Assembly (NCBI GenBank): GCA_000750105.3 | Contig: JPHH03000017.1 | Coordinates: 248,001 to 312,000, forward strand | Direction: 5' to 3' | DNA: 64,000 nt | Source of the DNA: Tolypocladium sp. Sup5 PDA-1 | Taxonomy: Eukaryota; Ascomycota; Sordariomycetes; Hypocreales; Ophiocordycipitaceae | Shown: piece after piece, positions 1 through 10,426 of the stretch | Numbering within the stretch: the stretch's first letter is position 1 | Layout of the letters: each line of letters opens with the position of its first letter | Program-made: the position numbers and the translations under genes | The notes under the pieces: generated by a model | Told to the model about the DNA's origin: nothing | What the model saw: only the letters and a program-made list of their open reading frames with translations | Databases searched by the model: none

Positions 1-308
1 GGGAACACATCTTTGTCGACCCCGGGACGGGGAACTTGACGGGCGTCATTGACTGGAGCGATGCTCACATCGGATGCCCATCCATGGACGTCGGAGGATT
101 GGCCATTTCGGTCGGCGCAACCAGGGCTGCCCGGGTAGGGCAAGCCGCAGGATACTCGAGTGCCATTGTCGCCAGGGGCGTGCTGATGGCGAGGTGCAGC
201 TCGGCCATCCTGTTGGATGAGGGGCTCAATGGAACGGATGATAGCCCCGAGTGGCTCCTGAGGAGGCAGCTGCGAAGAGCATTGGAGCCGGTGCCTGGGC
301 TGGGATGA
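1..308 (+). CDS. Phosphotransferase (APH family), C-terminal part, cut by window edge
   Basis: An open frame runs from base 3 to a TGA at 306-308, so only about the last 101 residues are seen. It opens with a stretch reading FVDPGTGNLTGVIDWSDAHI. This matches the end of the catalytic loop and the Mg-binding Asp segment (VIDW) of the aminoglycoside-phosphotransferase/choline-kinase-like fold that is abundant in fungi. The ATP-binding N-lobe and the catalytic HxD lie upstream of the window. Fungal members mostly have unknown substrates, so no substrate is proposed. The next gene starts 900 bases away on the same strand, and nothing ties this gene to the clusters further right. Confidence 0.6.
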   Translation, partial: EHIFVDPGTGNLTGVIDWSDAHIGCPSMDVGGLAISVGATRAARVGQAAGYSSAIVARGVLMARCSSAILLDEGLNGTDDSPEWLLRRQLRRALEPVPGLG

Positions 309-1207
309 TGCCGTTGACGAGCTCGGATAGACCCTGGCATCATGAGGCGGCGGCTGTCCCTGAGTGAGTAAACGGGCAGGACCCCGACCCCTAATCGTGA
401 CAGGCGATTGAAGACTCGATCTTATCATGACGTTTCAGTTTAATCGAGCCCAGAAGATCATGACATGTCCTATCCCGCTCGTGACCACCTCACGTACAAG
501 CAGTTTCCAACCACCACCCCTTTGATTCGATTGACAGCACCAGCCTACGGGCCATGACCACTGGCGTCACCGAACTTGTAGCCTGGATCCTCCCCTGCCT
601 CCATGCTAGGAACACACGAGTACAAGGCTGATTACATATCAACGAGAAAGGAAACAGTGCTTCAATGCTGGTTGGTAATCAGCCCTAACAGGAGCGGGAA
701 CGCGAGTGAGATCCGGCTCATCTTGCTTGCATGCCCGGATGTAACTCCGCTAACCCCGCCATCGCGGCGGCAACTATCCCGCGCACCTCCCACGTCCGGG
801 GTAGAGAGTTGATTCGGGATATTAGTTTGTACAAGTCGTTTTGCGAATTGCAGAATTCTTCGAGTCTCGGATGCATCTTGGGAGTATTACTGCAGAGTCT
901 CATGTTAGCCCAAAGTATGACCTCTCCATTCCATTGGTTAACTTACCATGCAGCCACACCTGAACAGAAGCGGGATGGGACCTTGGGTAATACTCCGTGT
1001 GGCAGCTAAGGTACGGGTCATCGGTGACATCAACTAAGCCCGATAGCCCCGCAAATCTTACATCCCTTGATCTCCCATCAACACTCGAACATAAGTCATA
1101 TAGAGCCTGCAAGCCTCAATTCTGCCGAGCCCGGTTTCTTAACCATCAATCAGTGAGAGTTCATCCCCACCTCTTGTATAGCCAGTCTCAAGCCTCCTCA
1201 TTCAACA
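309..1207. other. Intergenic, 899 bp
   Basis: No supported gene. Several short open frames (for example 603-812 and 731-1009) have no recognisable motif and stop at random. The right part must hold the promoter of the dehydrogenase starting at 1208. No clear TATA element or repeat was found. Confidence 0.6.
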
Positions 1208-2318
1208 ATGGCTACCCTCGCAAAGACCGTCGTCGCCACAGGCGTCTCCTCTGGCCTGGTCCGTCTCCGCCCAGGCTCACGTCGTTGGTTGGATGCCGCT
1301 GACAGACATCAGGGATTCGAGGCCGTCAAGCAGCTCCTGGAGCAGTCCCAGCCCTACAGAGTCATCCTCGGAGCACGAGACACCAAGACCGCCAATGCCG
1401 CCTTTGACAAGCTCCGGTTTGATCGCGCCGCCAATGCGGTGACGGTGCTGCCTCTCGACCTCGCCGACCTCAAGGGAGTCAAGACGTTTGCCCAGCAGGT
1501 CCTGCAAAAGGTCGGACAGGAAAAGGTCGACTACCTGCTGATGAACGCCGGCATGATCAAGGGCACGGACGTGGCTGGGCTTCACGGATCCCAGTGGTGC
1601 GAGACGGTGATTGTCAACCACTTCTGTGGGTATTCCACCAGCGGACTCTCTGCTTGGAGCCGGCTACTGACAAAGCCGTAGCTCAGCACTACTTGGTGCA
1701 CTTGCTGCGAGAAAAGCTCGTCTCCTCCAAGGCTCGCATCGTGGTCGTGTCCTCGGGAGCAATACGCAACGTGCCCGACACAAGTAAGGCCTCTTCTGCC
1801 AAAGCTGCGCGGGCAGTGGCTGACATTGCTACAGGCGTCTTGGAAAAGGAGCTCAAGGCTGGCTCTGGAGCGGAAGTCAGGGCGACCTACAGCCAGAGCA
1901 AGTTTGTGCAGCTGCTGGGCGCGCACTGGTGGCGCCGCCAGCTCGCCGGCCAGTGTGACGTCGTCGCAGTCTCGCCTGGCCTGATTCCCAACACGGGCCT
2001 TGGCCGATCCACGGGCTTCAAGCTTTCCATGGATATGCCAGATGCCAAGACTGTCCCCGAAGGTACGGCCACTAGACGCTTCTGGATCCATCACACCACA
2101 CGCATGTAGCAGTGGCTGACTTGTACACAGGCGCGAAGAGCATTCTCGCTGCCCTTGCCCGAAACGACCTCCCCGAGGATCCCGAGCGCATGTTCCTGAC
2201 GAGCTGGGGCGAGTGGTGGGGCAAGGACGTCTATGAGAAGAGCCTCGACAAGGAGCTGCAGAACAAGTGGTGTCCGAGCAAGGATGAGATCGAGAAGGAG
2301 ACCGGTATTTCTGCTTAG
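1208..2318 (+). CDS. Short-chain dehydrogenase/reductase, 310 aa, 4 exons
   Basis: Proposed exons are 1208-1258, 1313-1625, 1682-2062 and 2131-2318, joined in frame to 311 codons. The first intron interrupts the nucleotide-binding motif: TGVSSGL before it and GFEAVKQLL after it restore the classical SDR TGxxxGxG turn. Further SDR marks are LLMNAG (NAG motif), VVVSSGA (catalytic Ser strand) and YSQSK (catalytic Tyr-Lys, Tyr near residue 191), followed by VSPGLIPNTG. Length and layout fit fungal light-dependent-protochlorophyllide-reductase-like or retinol-dehydrogenase-like SDRs. Substrate unknown. It converges with the cyclase gene to its right. Its link to the aromatic catabolic genes 5 kb away is only positional. 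Confidence 0.85.
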
Positions 2319-2583
2319 ACATGAAAATGATTGAGGCAGTTGAAAGAATTACATGTATGCAAAGGCTATTTCTAGAAAGTCGAGATCCACAAAGAACCCG
2401 GCTCAAGGCAACATACCATTACTCGTCTTTGCCTGGTCGGTGCACGAACAGAAGCTATTCATGTAGTACTGTGAAATTGATCATCTGCGGCGTTCGACTA
2501 CGGCCTCCACATTATTGATGCAACTCTGCTAAATGTCTGCAGCGGTAGTTTGCCACTGGCATGAAGGCAGCCTCGACTCCAGA

Positions 2584-3651
2584 CTAAAAGATGGCAACCC
2601 CGTTCGGAGGGCTCGCAACGCCACCAGGAACCTGTGAATCTGTCAGTAAAAAGCTCCCGCTTTGCATATATCTGCGTGTGTATCCCTACCTTTAACGGCA
2701 CGCTGCTAAAGAAGAATGTATATCGCTTTCTTTTGCGGCATTCCTCGCTCAGCTGCTCCAGATCAAAGAGCTCCCCAATCGGCATGCCCCAGCCGGCAAG
2801 CAGCCACTCGTGCAGCCAGAACTCTGGGTTCTGGCACGGCCATGCTTCCATGGACGGGTGGTCGCCAGCTACGGCGGAAAACGACTGGTCCCAGAGCCAG
2901 CGAAGCGTTTCCTCGGACGATTCGATGCCAATCGCAGGCGGTACCTGGTAGTTGGCCAGCGTCTGGCGGCCGTCTTCCGAGAGTGCTTCGTACGCGCGGT
3001 TCCAGCCGGAGCGGATGAACAGAATGTCGCCTTCCTTAAAAGTGGTGCCCTGGCTGGCTGCTACCTCTTTGAGAGTCGATACTGGGATTGACACCGTCTC
3101 GAACGCCTTTACCTCGACACCTTTTGCGTCGGCCCATGCGGCGTAGTCCAGCAGCACACCGCGGCCGACGATGCCGCCATTCTCGACCCAAGCTGCAGTT
3201 TGCGGTGTCAGTCGCTGGTCTCGTGCAGATGAGGACGAGGTGTGTAGGTACCCTGGATTCCGTTCACTGTAGTCGTATTCAAGTCATTCTGGGTCTTGCC
3301 GTTGAAGAATATCTTCTCCTTCTGGAATCCAAAATGTCGAAACCCGTCCCATTGCGAGCTGCTCTGCGTATTGAACGTAAGCTCGTCGTCATTGACTATC
3401 CGAGGCGCCTTCTCCTTCAACGTATGCACCAGCGGGCGCCGCCCAAAGCAGGGCTTCGACATGCTGTCGAGCGGCCAGTCGGTCGAGACCCGGGTTCCAT
3501 CGATGATCTCGCGTGCGGCATTGGCTGTGTTTTCCGGAGTCAAAAGATTGAGCATCCCGCATTGGTCGTGTTGGCCGAACAGTCCCCAGGCGTTGCCATT
3601 GGGGCCGTCTTTGCGGAGGGGCAGGGCATCGAATGATGGTTTAGTTGGCAT
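2584..3651 (-). CDS. Cyclase-family (kynurenine-formamidase-like fold) hydrolase, 316 aa, 3 exons
   Basis: Read on the minus strand, exons are 3651-3252, 3192-2690 and 2631-2584 with GT-AG introns of 59 and 58 bases, giving 317 codons. The product matches the fungal 'putative cyclase' family (PF04199 type). Its N-terminus has GNAWGLFGQHDQCGMLNLL. The substrate-pocket segment reads QWDGFRHFGFQ where bacterial members carry HxGTHxD. The middle has GGIVGRGVLLDY, and GDILFIRSGW and AVAGDHPSMEAWP follow. The last exon supplies VPGGVASPPNGVAIF, the usual family C-terminus, which is why the second intron is placed at 2632-2689. Members hydrolyse amides or lactones, and the fungal paralogues are mostly uncharacterised. 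The gene is convergent with the dehydrogenase at 1208-2318. Confidence 0.85.
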
Positions 3652-4262
3652 TGTTCGAGTTGCACGGATCAGGCACGCACTGTCTTGAAAGAGATGATGG
3701 GATGGAAGGGATTAAGATAGACGAAGAACAAAGGAACCGTGAACTATCATGAGGGGAAGAGAGACGTCGCAATGGGGTAGCTCCTCGGCTAACGCTGCCC
3801 CGTCGTCAATCGTGCGACCCACCCAATAGCTGCTTCGTCGGGTCGGGTCGCATCGCGACATCGGCAGCTGGAGTTGAGGTGCAGAGCCTATGAAACTTGG
3901 CTGTTATTATTGCACATGTCCCGACGGCTAAATTCTGAACCCTTTGTGTCTGTTACTCGACTTTGTGTCTCGAGTGTATTGAGTCTTATCGAAGCGACGG
4001 CTCCATCTAGTCTTTGACATACTATTTGCAAGCTGCGTGCAAGTCCACATGGTACACAACGTGCTGAGGCCGTAGCACAAAGATATTTCCTGCCTGGCAC
4101 CTGCACCACGTCACAGCCATTCTCGAACGGTTCGAGGTAGCACGTATATGTTCCGCTTCCATTATGCCACAGCATCTTATGAGCACACAATGAACGCTTC
4201 GACCAGTAGATCTGCTTCGCTACTCACTTCAGCTCAACTCCTATTCATTCATCAATTACCAC
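3652..4262. other. Intergenic, divergent promoter region
   Basis: This lies between the cyclase gene (minus) and the cysteine-rich gene (plus). An antisense open frame at 3888-4190 has no recognisable feature and is not called. Both flanking promoters should lie here, and the TATA-like element for the right-hand gene is listed separately. Confidence 0.55.
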
Positions 4263-4269
4263 TATAAAA
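4263..4269 (+). promoter_or_regulatory. TATA-box-like element (TATAAAA)
   Basis: TATAAAA lies only 17 bases before the first in-frame ATG at 4280 but 152 bases before the ATG at 4415. Two other genes in this window have a similar TATA element 155-166 bases before their start. This spacing favours 4415 as the start of the cysteine-rich gene. Confidence 0.45.
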
Positions 4270-4414
4270 CTCGGTCGACATGGAGACCTTGGACAGCAAC
4301 CTCGCTTCAGTTCCCACAGTACCGCAGCTCCAGCCATACTCGCAAGCATCCTTCGCTCTACTCATTTTTATCCACCTCATAAGCCTTTGGTTGAGCCCAT
4401 CGACCAAGCCCACG

Positions 4415-4729
4415 ATGTGTACCTTTGAGATGCGTGTAATCCTTTGCGGCTGTGAAGACGGCATCTGCAAGCAAAAGGAGCCGGAGCTGGTAGGGTTCTT
4501 GAAGGAGAATGGGCACCCAATCAAGATCAATTGGTACTATCGGAAAGGCGCCATGTGTACGGGCTACTTCCGCAATGACGACCCCAACCGGCTTGTCGTG
4601 CGTCTTGGTATGGACCCTAATAACGCTAACAGCAGGATGGATTGCACGGACAAGACCATCAGGGTCGAGGAAGACCCGGAACGGTCTACGTTAAGGTGCG
4701 GAGACTGCAATCACCGTTGCGGCAAGTAG
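4415..4729 (+). CDS. Small conserved-type cysteine-rich protein, 104 aa
   Basis: A single-exon frame ends at TAG 4727-4729. I start it at 4415 (MCTFEMRVILCGCE) because a TATA-like element sits at 4263. An upstream in-frame ATG at 4280 would give 149 residues but almost no 5' leader. The 104-residue form has nine Cys: one at residue 2, a CGC pair with a further Cys shortly after, two isolated, and a terminal CGDCNHRCGK cluster. Many ascomycetes encode short proteins of this pattern, beginning MCTxx...CGC and ending in a paired-Cys tail; their function is unknown, and metal binding is a reasonable guess. I see no signal peptide on the short form. Confidence 0.5.
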   Translation: MCTFEMRVILCGCEDGICKQKEPELVGFLKENGHPIKINWYYRKGAMCTGYFRNDDPNRLVVRLGMDPNNANSRMDCTDKTIRVEEDPERSTLRCGDCNHRCGK

Positions 4730-5332
4730 AGTCAAAACAGCTAGTGACTGCTGGAAAATCAACAATTTAATTGCTCTATTGCCTACCGTGATAAGAGGTG
4801 AATGGTGCGTGACCTATGATGGGACGCGACCCACGAAGCAGATCATCATGCGAAACGTCAATTCATTGCTTCACTTCATTCATTGCCGTGTGGCCTTGAC
4901 TTATCTCTTCCTGGCTGAATTTGCCCCTGTATAGCTTCTAAACGACACTCCACTGGAAGAGACAACACAACCTGCGGACATCGTTCAGCAAAGGAACATG
5001 GGGTGGTGGCTGTATTGCAAGGGTAAAGCCCATGTGTATGAGTTGCTTCGACTTCTGTGAAAGGAAACTCACAGTGCGCTGGCGCCCATGCATCCACATG
5101 CGATTGTGATGTTTTCAAGGGCACGCAGAGTCCCCGTGCCCACTCCGACCAAGGTCCCGATGCTGCGTTTGCTAGCACCTAGGACCTTGTACTTCTTTTA
5201 TGGTCTATTGGTACGGTGGTTTACCTTGACGCGCCGTGACATAAAGGCTTAAGGGCCGTAGTTCATGCGCTCACTTACCTTCCTGTGCTTTATGGCAAGG
5301 CCTCGGGAGATTCTTGACCTCAAATATGTCTA
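4730..5332. other. Intergenic, 603 bp
   Basis: I see no gene here. The antisense frame 4876-5178 (100 codons) has no motif and an odd composition. The stretch holds the 3' ends of the flanking units. Confidence 0.5.
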
Positions 5333-6337
5333 TTAAAACCCCATCCCATCATCTGTGGCCTCTCCGATCTCATCATCCATATCCTCTTCCTCCGTCTCTG
5401 TCACTTTCTCCAACTCATCCTCTATTAAAAGAAGATCCCCCTTCCAATGCATATCATAATCCTGCACTGTCAAATCTACCTCAGCTTTTGTTTCGTCCGT
5501 GATTGGTTCTTCCTTTTCTAGGCTTGTAGCCGAGACTTGTAGTGGCTTGATGTTTACCTCAACAGCCGGCTCACGGTCCGGTGCAATGGTGACGCCGCCT
5601 TCAAGCCACTTTTGCAGGGCACTTCGAGGAGCCAGACCACGTTCAACGAGATCCTGCGCTGTCTTCGGGAAACTGCTGAGATCCCTCTCATGTGGCGGCT
5701 TTTGCAGCTGGATCAGGAGCAGTACCATAAGTCGCAGCATCATGGTGTCTGCCAGTGCTCTGTGATTTTTTCCAACCAACTCATGGCCAGCAAACAAGAT
5801 TGGAAACAGCACATCTACCCTACAACAGGACTTCTTGTCGCTCTTCGTGCTGCGCGGCAAGCCTGCCCAAAAGTGGTACACCACCGGGATGCAGTTTTCC
5901 TTTGGAGGCAAGACACCAAAATACCCTGCTGACTCCAGAAGCTCTCGGAGGAGGTCGAGGTCCATGGTCGACGTATGCTAAACAATGATGGACTTCGAGG
6001 TGACTCCAGCTTCGGTGATCATCTCAGCAATTTCCCTAGCGGTTTCCCCCCCAGGACACTTCCTTGGATCATTGGTGCCATAGACTGATCTAACGGTGCC
6101 GTATCCGAAAGCCAGGCTTCTCCGACTCGGCACGCTCCCACCTGACGTATATAACGGTTCTTCCGTGGTGCAGTTATGACCGACCCAAGCATCGAGAACG
6201 GCTAGCCCTGAGTTCAAGAGTAGCTGCGGGCGGAGCTCGCGTATTGGCTTTCTTCAAGCATTTGAGCCACCGATGTGCGACGGTATCCGCTCAGCAAATT
6301 GCACTGTGTTGGTGAGCGTCTCTGTAAGAAAAGCCAT
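5333..6337 (-). pseudogene. Decayed GFD2/YDR514C-like RNase-H-fold nuclease gene
   Basis: One minus-strand frame from an ATG at 6337-6335 to a stop near 5333 reads like a single protein but contains a TGA at 6254-6256 and a TAG at 5978-5980. Text on both sides of the stops is continuous in the same frame: PIRELRPQLLLNSGLAVLDAW before, then SIIV-stop-HTSTMDLDLLREL, then HRALADTMMLRLMVLLLIQ. This order resembles the beta-strand (GLAVLDT), 'IILVGH..DL..L' and 'HNAGNDA..TLRALL' elements of the GFD2/YDR514C C-terminal nuclease-like domain of fungi. A Glu/Asp-rich tail follows. Only the segment 5965-5333 (210 codons) is open with an ATG, so a truncated product is possible. The family assignment is by memory of motif order and is uncertain. 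An unusual intron removing the stops was looked for and not found. Confidence 0.4.
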
Positions 6338-7084
6338 CGCTTCCCACGTCAGGCTTACACGCTGCTACTTCATTGTGGGTCCAAAGTACACGCCTATCCT
6401 GGGCATTCCCTCTAAAGCTGGATACTGGTCATATTCCTGGGCTTCCAACCGACGGCCAGGCAACCAGGGTAGGCGAGGAAGCACTCCGTCGCTCTGTCTG
6501 CTCCAGGTCGCTGGTCCGCGGAAGGCAATGTGTCATATGCACGCTGCCGACGGAACATGCATTCATGCAAAATACACAAACATGAAACAAACCAAACCAT
6601 ATGGGATGCGAGAAGAGTACGGATAGTTGGTCAAGTCATCACAAAGCCAAGGATGTCTGCGATCCGCGGCCGCGGGGAGAGGCGACCTCGGGGCGCACCG
6701 ACGGTGCGACGCATGCACGACAAGCAACAACCTGGAAGTCCACGACAGATCGGAGCCAGAATGCATGCAAGAAATAACGCCTCTGTGGAGCTAAACGGGA
6801 GCAAGATACGTACCCAGCGTGTATTGAACATGTCTTTAACATCCATCAGGATGAAGTGAACCCCAGGTTGTCTGGCCCCTGCACAGTATGAAGCCGAGAA
6901 TCCGGCTCCGCGTCTGGGAACCCGCTCAAAGCCGCTCCGGGGATGGTAATGCGGGGCTCCGCAGACTAGAATATTGATCATGAGATTGAGCCCCCATTCC
7001 CGCCTTAACCCTTCATCCATGCTTACCTCCCGTGAGCCGTGACGGGTAGCGAGCGAGACCCCCAGCGACGCCCGTTGTCCCGCC
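6338..7084. other. Intergenic / leader of the Zn2Cys6 gene
   Basis: There is no supported gene here. A 301-codon antisense frame (6631-7536) overlaps the first exon of the regulator and is taken as a shadow of its GC-rich coding sequence. The promoter of the regulator at 7085 should be in this stretch. Confidence 0.55.
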
Positions 7085-9509
7085 ATGCCGCGTCCGCGAC
7101 TGTTGCCGGGCCAGCGACGTCGCGCAGCCGAGGCCTGCAACTTCTGTCGGGAGGCCAAGAAGAAGTGCAGCGGCACGGCTCCCTGCACCCATTGCCTGCG
7201 CCGGGGCATCGCCGGCCAGTGCTCCATCTCCCTCCGGCCCCGGGGCTTTCGGCACGGCGGCCCGGGTCCGGGTCCGGGTCCGGGTCCAGCTACGCCGACG
7301 CCGGGTGCTACCCCGGGTCGGCTGGCTCCATCCCGACAAGAGCGGCCGGACCAGCAGTCCACGGTCAGCCCGTTGACGACTCGCAGCGGTGACGGGTCTG
7401 CCCCTGGCGATGAACACGATGATGGCTTCCGCCCACCCACTCCGTCCGACTCTCGGCAGAGCGTCGCCATCCCAACCAGCCCGGGTGGCCGCAGAGCACA
7501 TCGCCACTCGGATGCATCGTCGATATCAGCAGCCAACCCTCACGCACGGATGCTGCTGAACTTGCGTGGTGAACGAGGTACGCATGCCCTTGCACTTTGC
7601 GGATACATTCAGACATCCTCAAGAGTGCCTGCTTGACCTCGAGCTTGTGGTGCTTAGCCTCAACTGCTGCTCCGTCCCTTGCCACTTAAAATCCAGCGCT
7701 GCTAACATGAAACATCAGTCTACATTGGCGGCGCGGCGTCTCTGTCCTTTCTGCAGTTGGTCCGCGGCGTCGTGGCCGACCAGATTGGCCCGTCGCAGTT
7801 CTCCCACAATGCGCAGAGCGACACGATGCTGGAGAAGGAGTCTCCTAGCTCCAGCAGGAATCTTCCATCCTCCAACGTCGTCGACCTCGATGTGGGCACA
7901 AAGCTCGCATACGCGCAATGCTATCGCGCGGTGGTATGCCCCCTGACACGCCCAGACTTGGTGCGGGCTGATTTGGCTGACCTCACATGTCCAGACCGAG
8001 GGTTTCATCGACGTGTTTGCGCCCTCCGAGATTGAGAGCGCCTTCATGGCTGTGGACGGGACGAGTGCTTTGAATGCCAGCCCGCAAAGACGAGCAGCTT
8101 TGGATCTCGTCGTCGCCATCGGCGCGCAGGTCAAATCTGCTGCCACGGCCCGGGACATTGGGCAGCACTACTTTCGCCAAGCTCAGTATCACGCCTTTAA
8201 CGGGATGCTCGAGGACCCGGACATCGACATGGTCCGTTCGTTTCTGCTCATGGCATTCTATCTCTTAGGCGAGTGCCGTCGCAATGCGGCCTTCATGTAC
8301 CTGGGCATTGCGACGAGGGCCGCCGTTGCGCTTGGTCTGCACAGCCGCGAGTCATATGCGGATATGAACGACCCCAAGGACAATCTCAGGTGAGCACATG
8401 GAGATATCCTCGTGTTGGATTCATGAGCTGACTGCTTCTTCTAGGTTACGAGTTTGGATCAGCTTGCGCATTGTCGACATGCTGGCCAACTCCATCCTCG
8501 GGCGTCCGGCAGCCACGGCGGGACTTCAGTCCGACATCAACAGCATAATCGAGGACATGGCGAGTGCAACACAAGATGACGACCTGACACGCTTGATTGC
8601 GTCGCATCAGATCGTTTCCATCATCAACGGCATCGTCGACACACTCTACGAGAGAAAAGAGCTGTCCACCCCCGTGGTGGAGCAGCTCCTCAACGAGATT
8701 GAGACTTGGGCAAAAGACTTGCCTGAATGCCTTCGGACCGCCTCTCTGGATGGGGAGGCGTCTGGCCCCAAGACGCATACGGGTGCCATCGGCAGCATCC
8801 ACGTGTCTTGCTTGTACTATTTCGCCGTCACCCTCGTCACCCGACCAATCCTAATATCGACACTCACTGCGCCGCCTGCAAGCGGTGGTTTGGCTCAGTC
8901 TCACCTCGCCTCGGCTTGCCTGGATGCGGCCGTCTTCCTGGTGCAGACGTGTGTTGACGCACGCAAGGCAAACCTGCTATATGGAAACATGTGCATCATG
9001 AAGTACGACGCTAAGCACATACAATCTAACCGAATACTTGCTAACATGGAATCAGAGCTTTAGTGTTTGCAGCTGGCCTCGTCTTGGGGTTTGAGATCTT
9101 TGCCAAGCGATCCATCGACTACGACATTGAGTCTGCCTTCAGCGGCGCCAGGGACGTCCTGAACTTTCTTGCGACGCAAAGCCCCCAGGCAGGTCATTAC
9201 TACGAGATTCTGACGCTCCTCGCGAATGCCATCACGAAGCAGCGTGAGAAGATTGCGTCAAAGGGGAGAAGTCGATATGTATCCAAGATCTTTACGCTGA
9301 ACCGCGCAAAGGATGCCGCCGAGTGCGACGCTGAGGGGGAGAGGGATTGGCTGCCGACCTCATCGGTTGATTACGCCCCGGCGCCTGCGGAAGAGGGGGT
9401 GAGTTGGCTGAGTGGAAATCGCACGCCCGCCGAGCCTGGAGAGGAGGTGTTTCTTGGCTGGGACAGCCTGGACATATCACAGTGGGATAGTTTCCCCTTT
9501 GTGCCCTGA
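7085..9509 (+). CDS. Zn2Cys6 transcription factor with fungal-specific domain, 704 aa, 5 exons
   Basis: Exons: 7085-7577, 7719-7933, 7995-8389, 8445-9002, 9056-9509 (705 codons). The N-terminus carries a Zn2Cys6 binuclear cluster with Cys at residues 18, 21, 28, 34, 37 and 46 (C-x2-C-x6-C-x5-C-x2-C-x8-C) and the usual basic stretch REAKKKC. A Pro-Gly repeat follows, coded by a GGGTCC-type hexamer run near 7263-7290. The middle holds the fungal_trans domain, with FLLMAFYLLGECRRNAAFMY and ALGLHSRE and the continuation LRVWISLRIVDM across the third intron. By position it is the likely pathway regulator of the aromatic catabolic genes from 10.4 to 25.9 kb. That role is inference. Intron 1 (141 bases) is the longest. 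Confidence 0.88.
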
Positions 9510-10260
9510 GCTCGGGACGCATGTGGACGGATTGAAGTTTTGATGGATTGGAACAGAGGTTGTTCATTCTGTTGGACACGTGCGCTGAAATTGTCCATGT
9601 AATTAAATGTCTGTATAGGAGGTAGCAAGGCGCTTGGGCGAACATGAGCAACTGCACACTGCCAAACAGATTGAAGAGAAGCGAGGCCATGTGTGTTGTG
9701 CTTTCTTTGCAGGGATACACACATGGCATAAACACTGCGACGAGCCCGCCCAGATGTTCGTACATCATCGCGTCGTGAACCGTTCAGTTCCCCATGCCCT
9801 TCGTACGGAGTACACGTATCGGTTTCGGGTAACCCTGGCTTACACACACGACCTCTGGTTTCCCCAGAATACCCCATATTGAGTTCCCCGTACGCATTAG
9901 AAACATATCCGCTGGCAATGGTTCCCCAGCATCCGACATTCCACTTTCGACGCAGGTCGTATGGCTCCACTATCCACGCAGCAGGACGTCAGACCCCAAC
10001 AATTCCCTCCCGGATAGCTTCGGTTTTCTAATCCGATGAAAGATGGTGTGTGTCAAACCCGCCAGCCCGAAAAGCGCGAGTGGTGTAAGTGACGCAAGCA
10101 AAAGGGTGTTGGCGGGACCGTAGCCGACAGCGTCGGGTAGCGCACTCGCGATGGCTGAAGCGCATCTCGGGCCCGATGATAGCATTCGGACTGATGCGGC
10201 GTAAGATGCGTGCAATCTTGATTTTCTGACGAGGCCACTGGCATTCTACTTGGATGCAGC
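9510..10260. other. Intergenic, 750 bp
   Basis: This holds the 3' end of the regulator gene and the promoter of the monooxygenase gene. Near 9799 there is a run TTCGTACGGAGTAC of a type scattered through intergenic DNA of many Sordariomycetes. No gene is supported here; antisense frames at 9292-9970 overlap the regulator's last exon and lack motifs. Confidence 0.55.
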
Positions 10261-10267
10261 TATATAG
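10261..10267 (+). promoter_or_regulatory. TATA-box-like element (TATATAG)
   Basis: TATATAG lies 166 bases upstream of the monooxygenase ATG, and an A-rich leader (ACAAGAAACG) comes directly before the ATG. Confidence 0.4.
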
Positions 10268-10426
10268 AAGCCTCGAACTGGCGAGATCAGCTCGGTCCAC
10301 TGAGACACTTCATCACCGTTTCGCACTCTTGGAACCAGCAACGGACAGACTCCCACCCTATCGGTCAACCTCATCAAATTATTTTCTTTGCTGTAAATAA
10401 AACACATTCACACACGACAAGAAACG

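Noticed and set aside
4280..4414. Upstream in-frame ATG of the cysteine-rich gene giving 149 residues
   Set aside because: A TATA-like element sits only 17 bases before it, which leaves no room for a transcript leader. The later ATG fits the spacing of other genes.
6631..7536. 301-codon minus-strand frame before the Zn2Cys6 gene
   Set aside because: More than half overlaps exon 1 of the regulator in antisense, and no recognisable domain.
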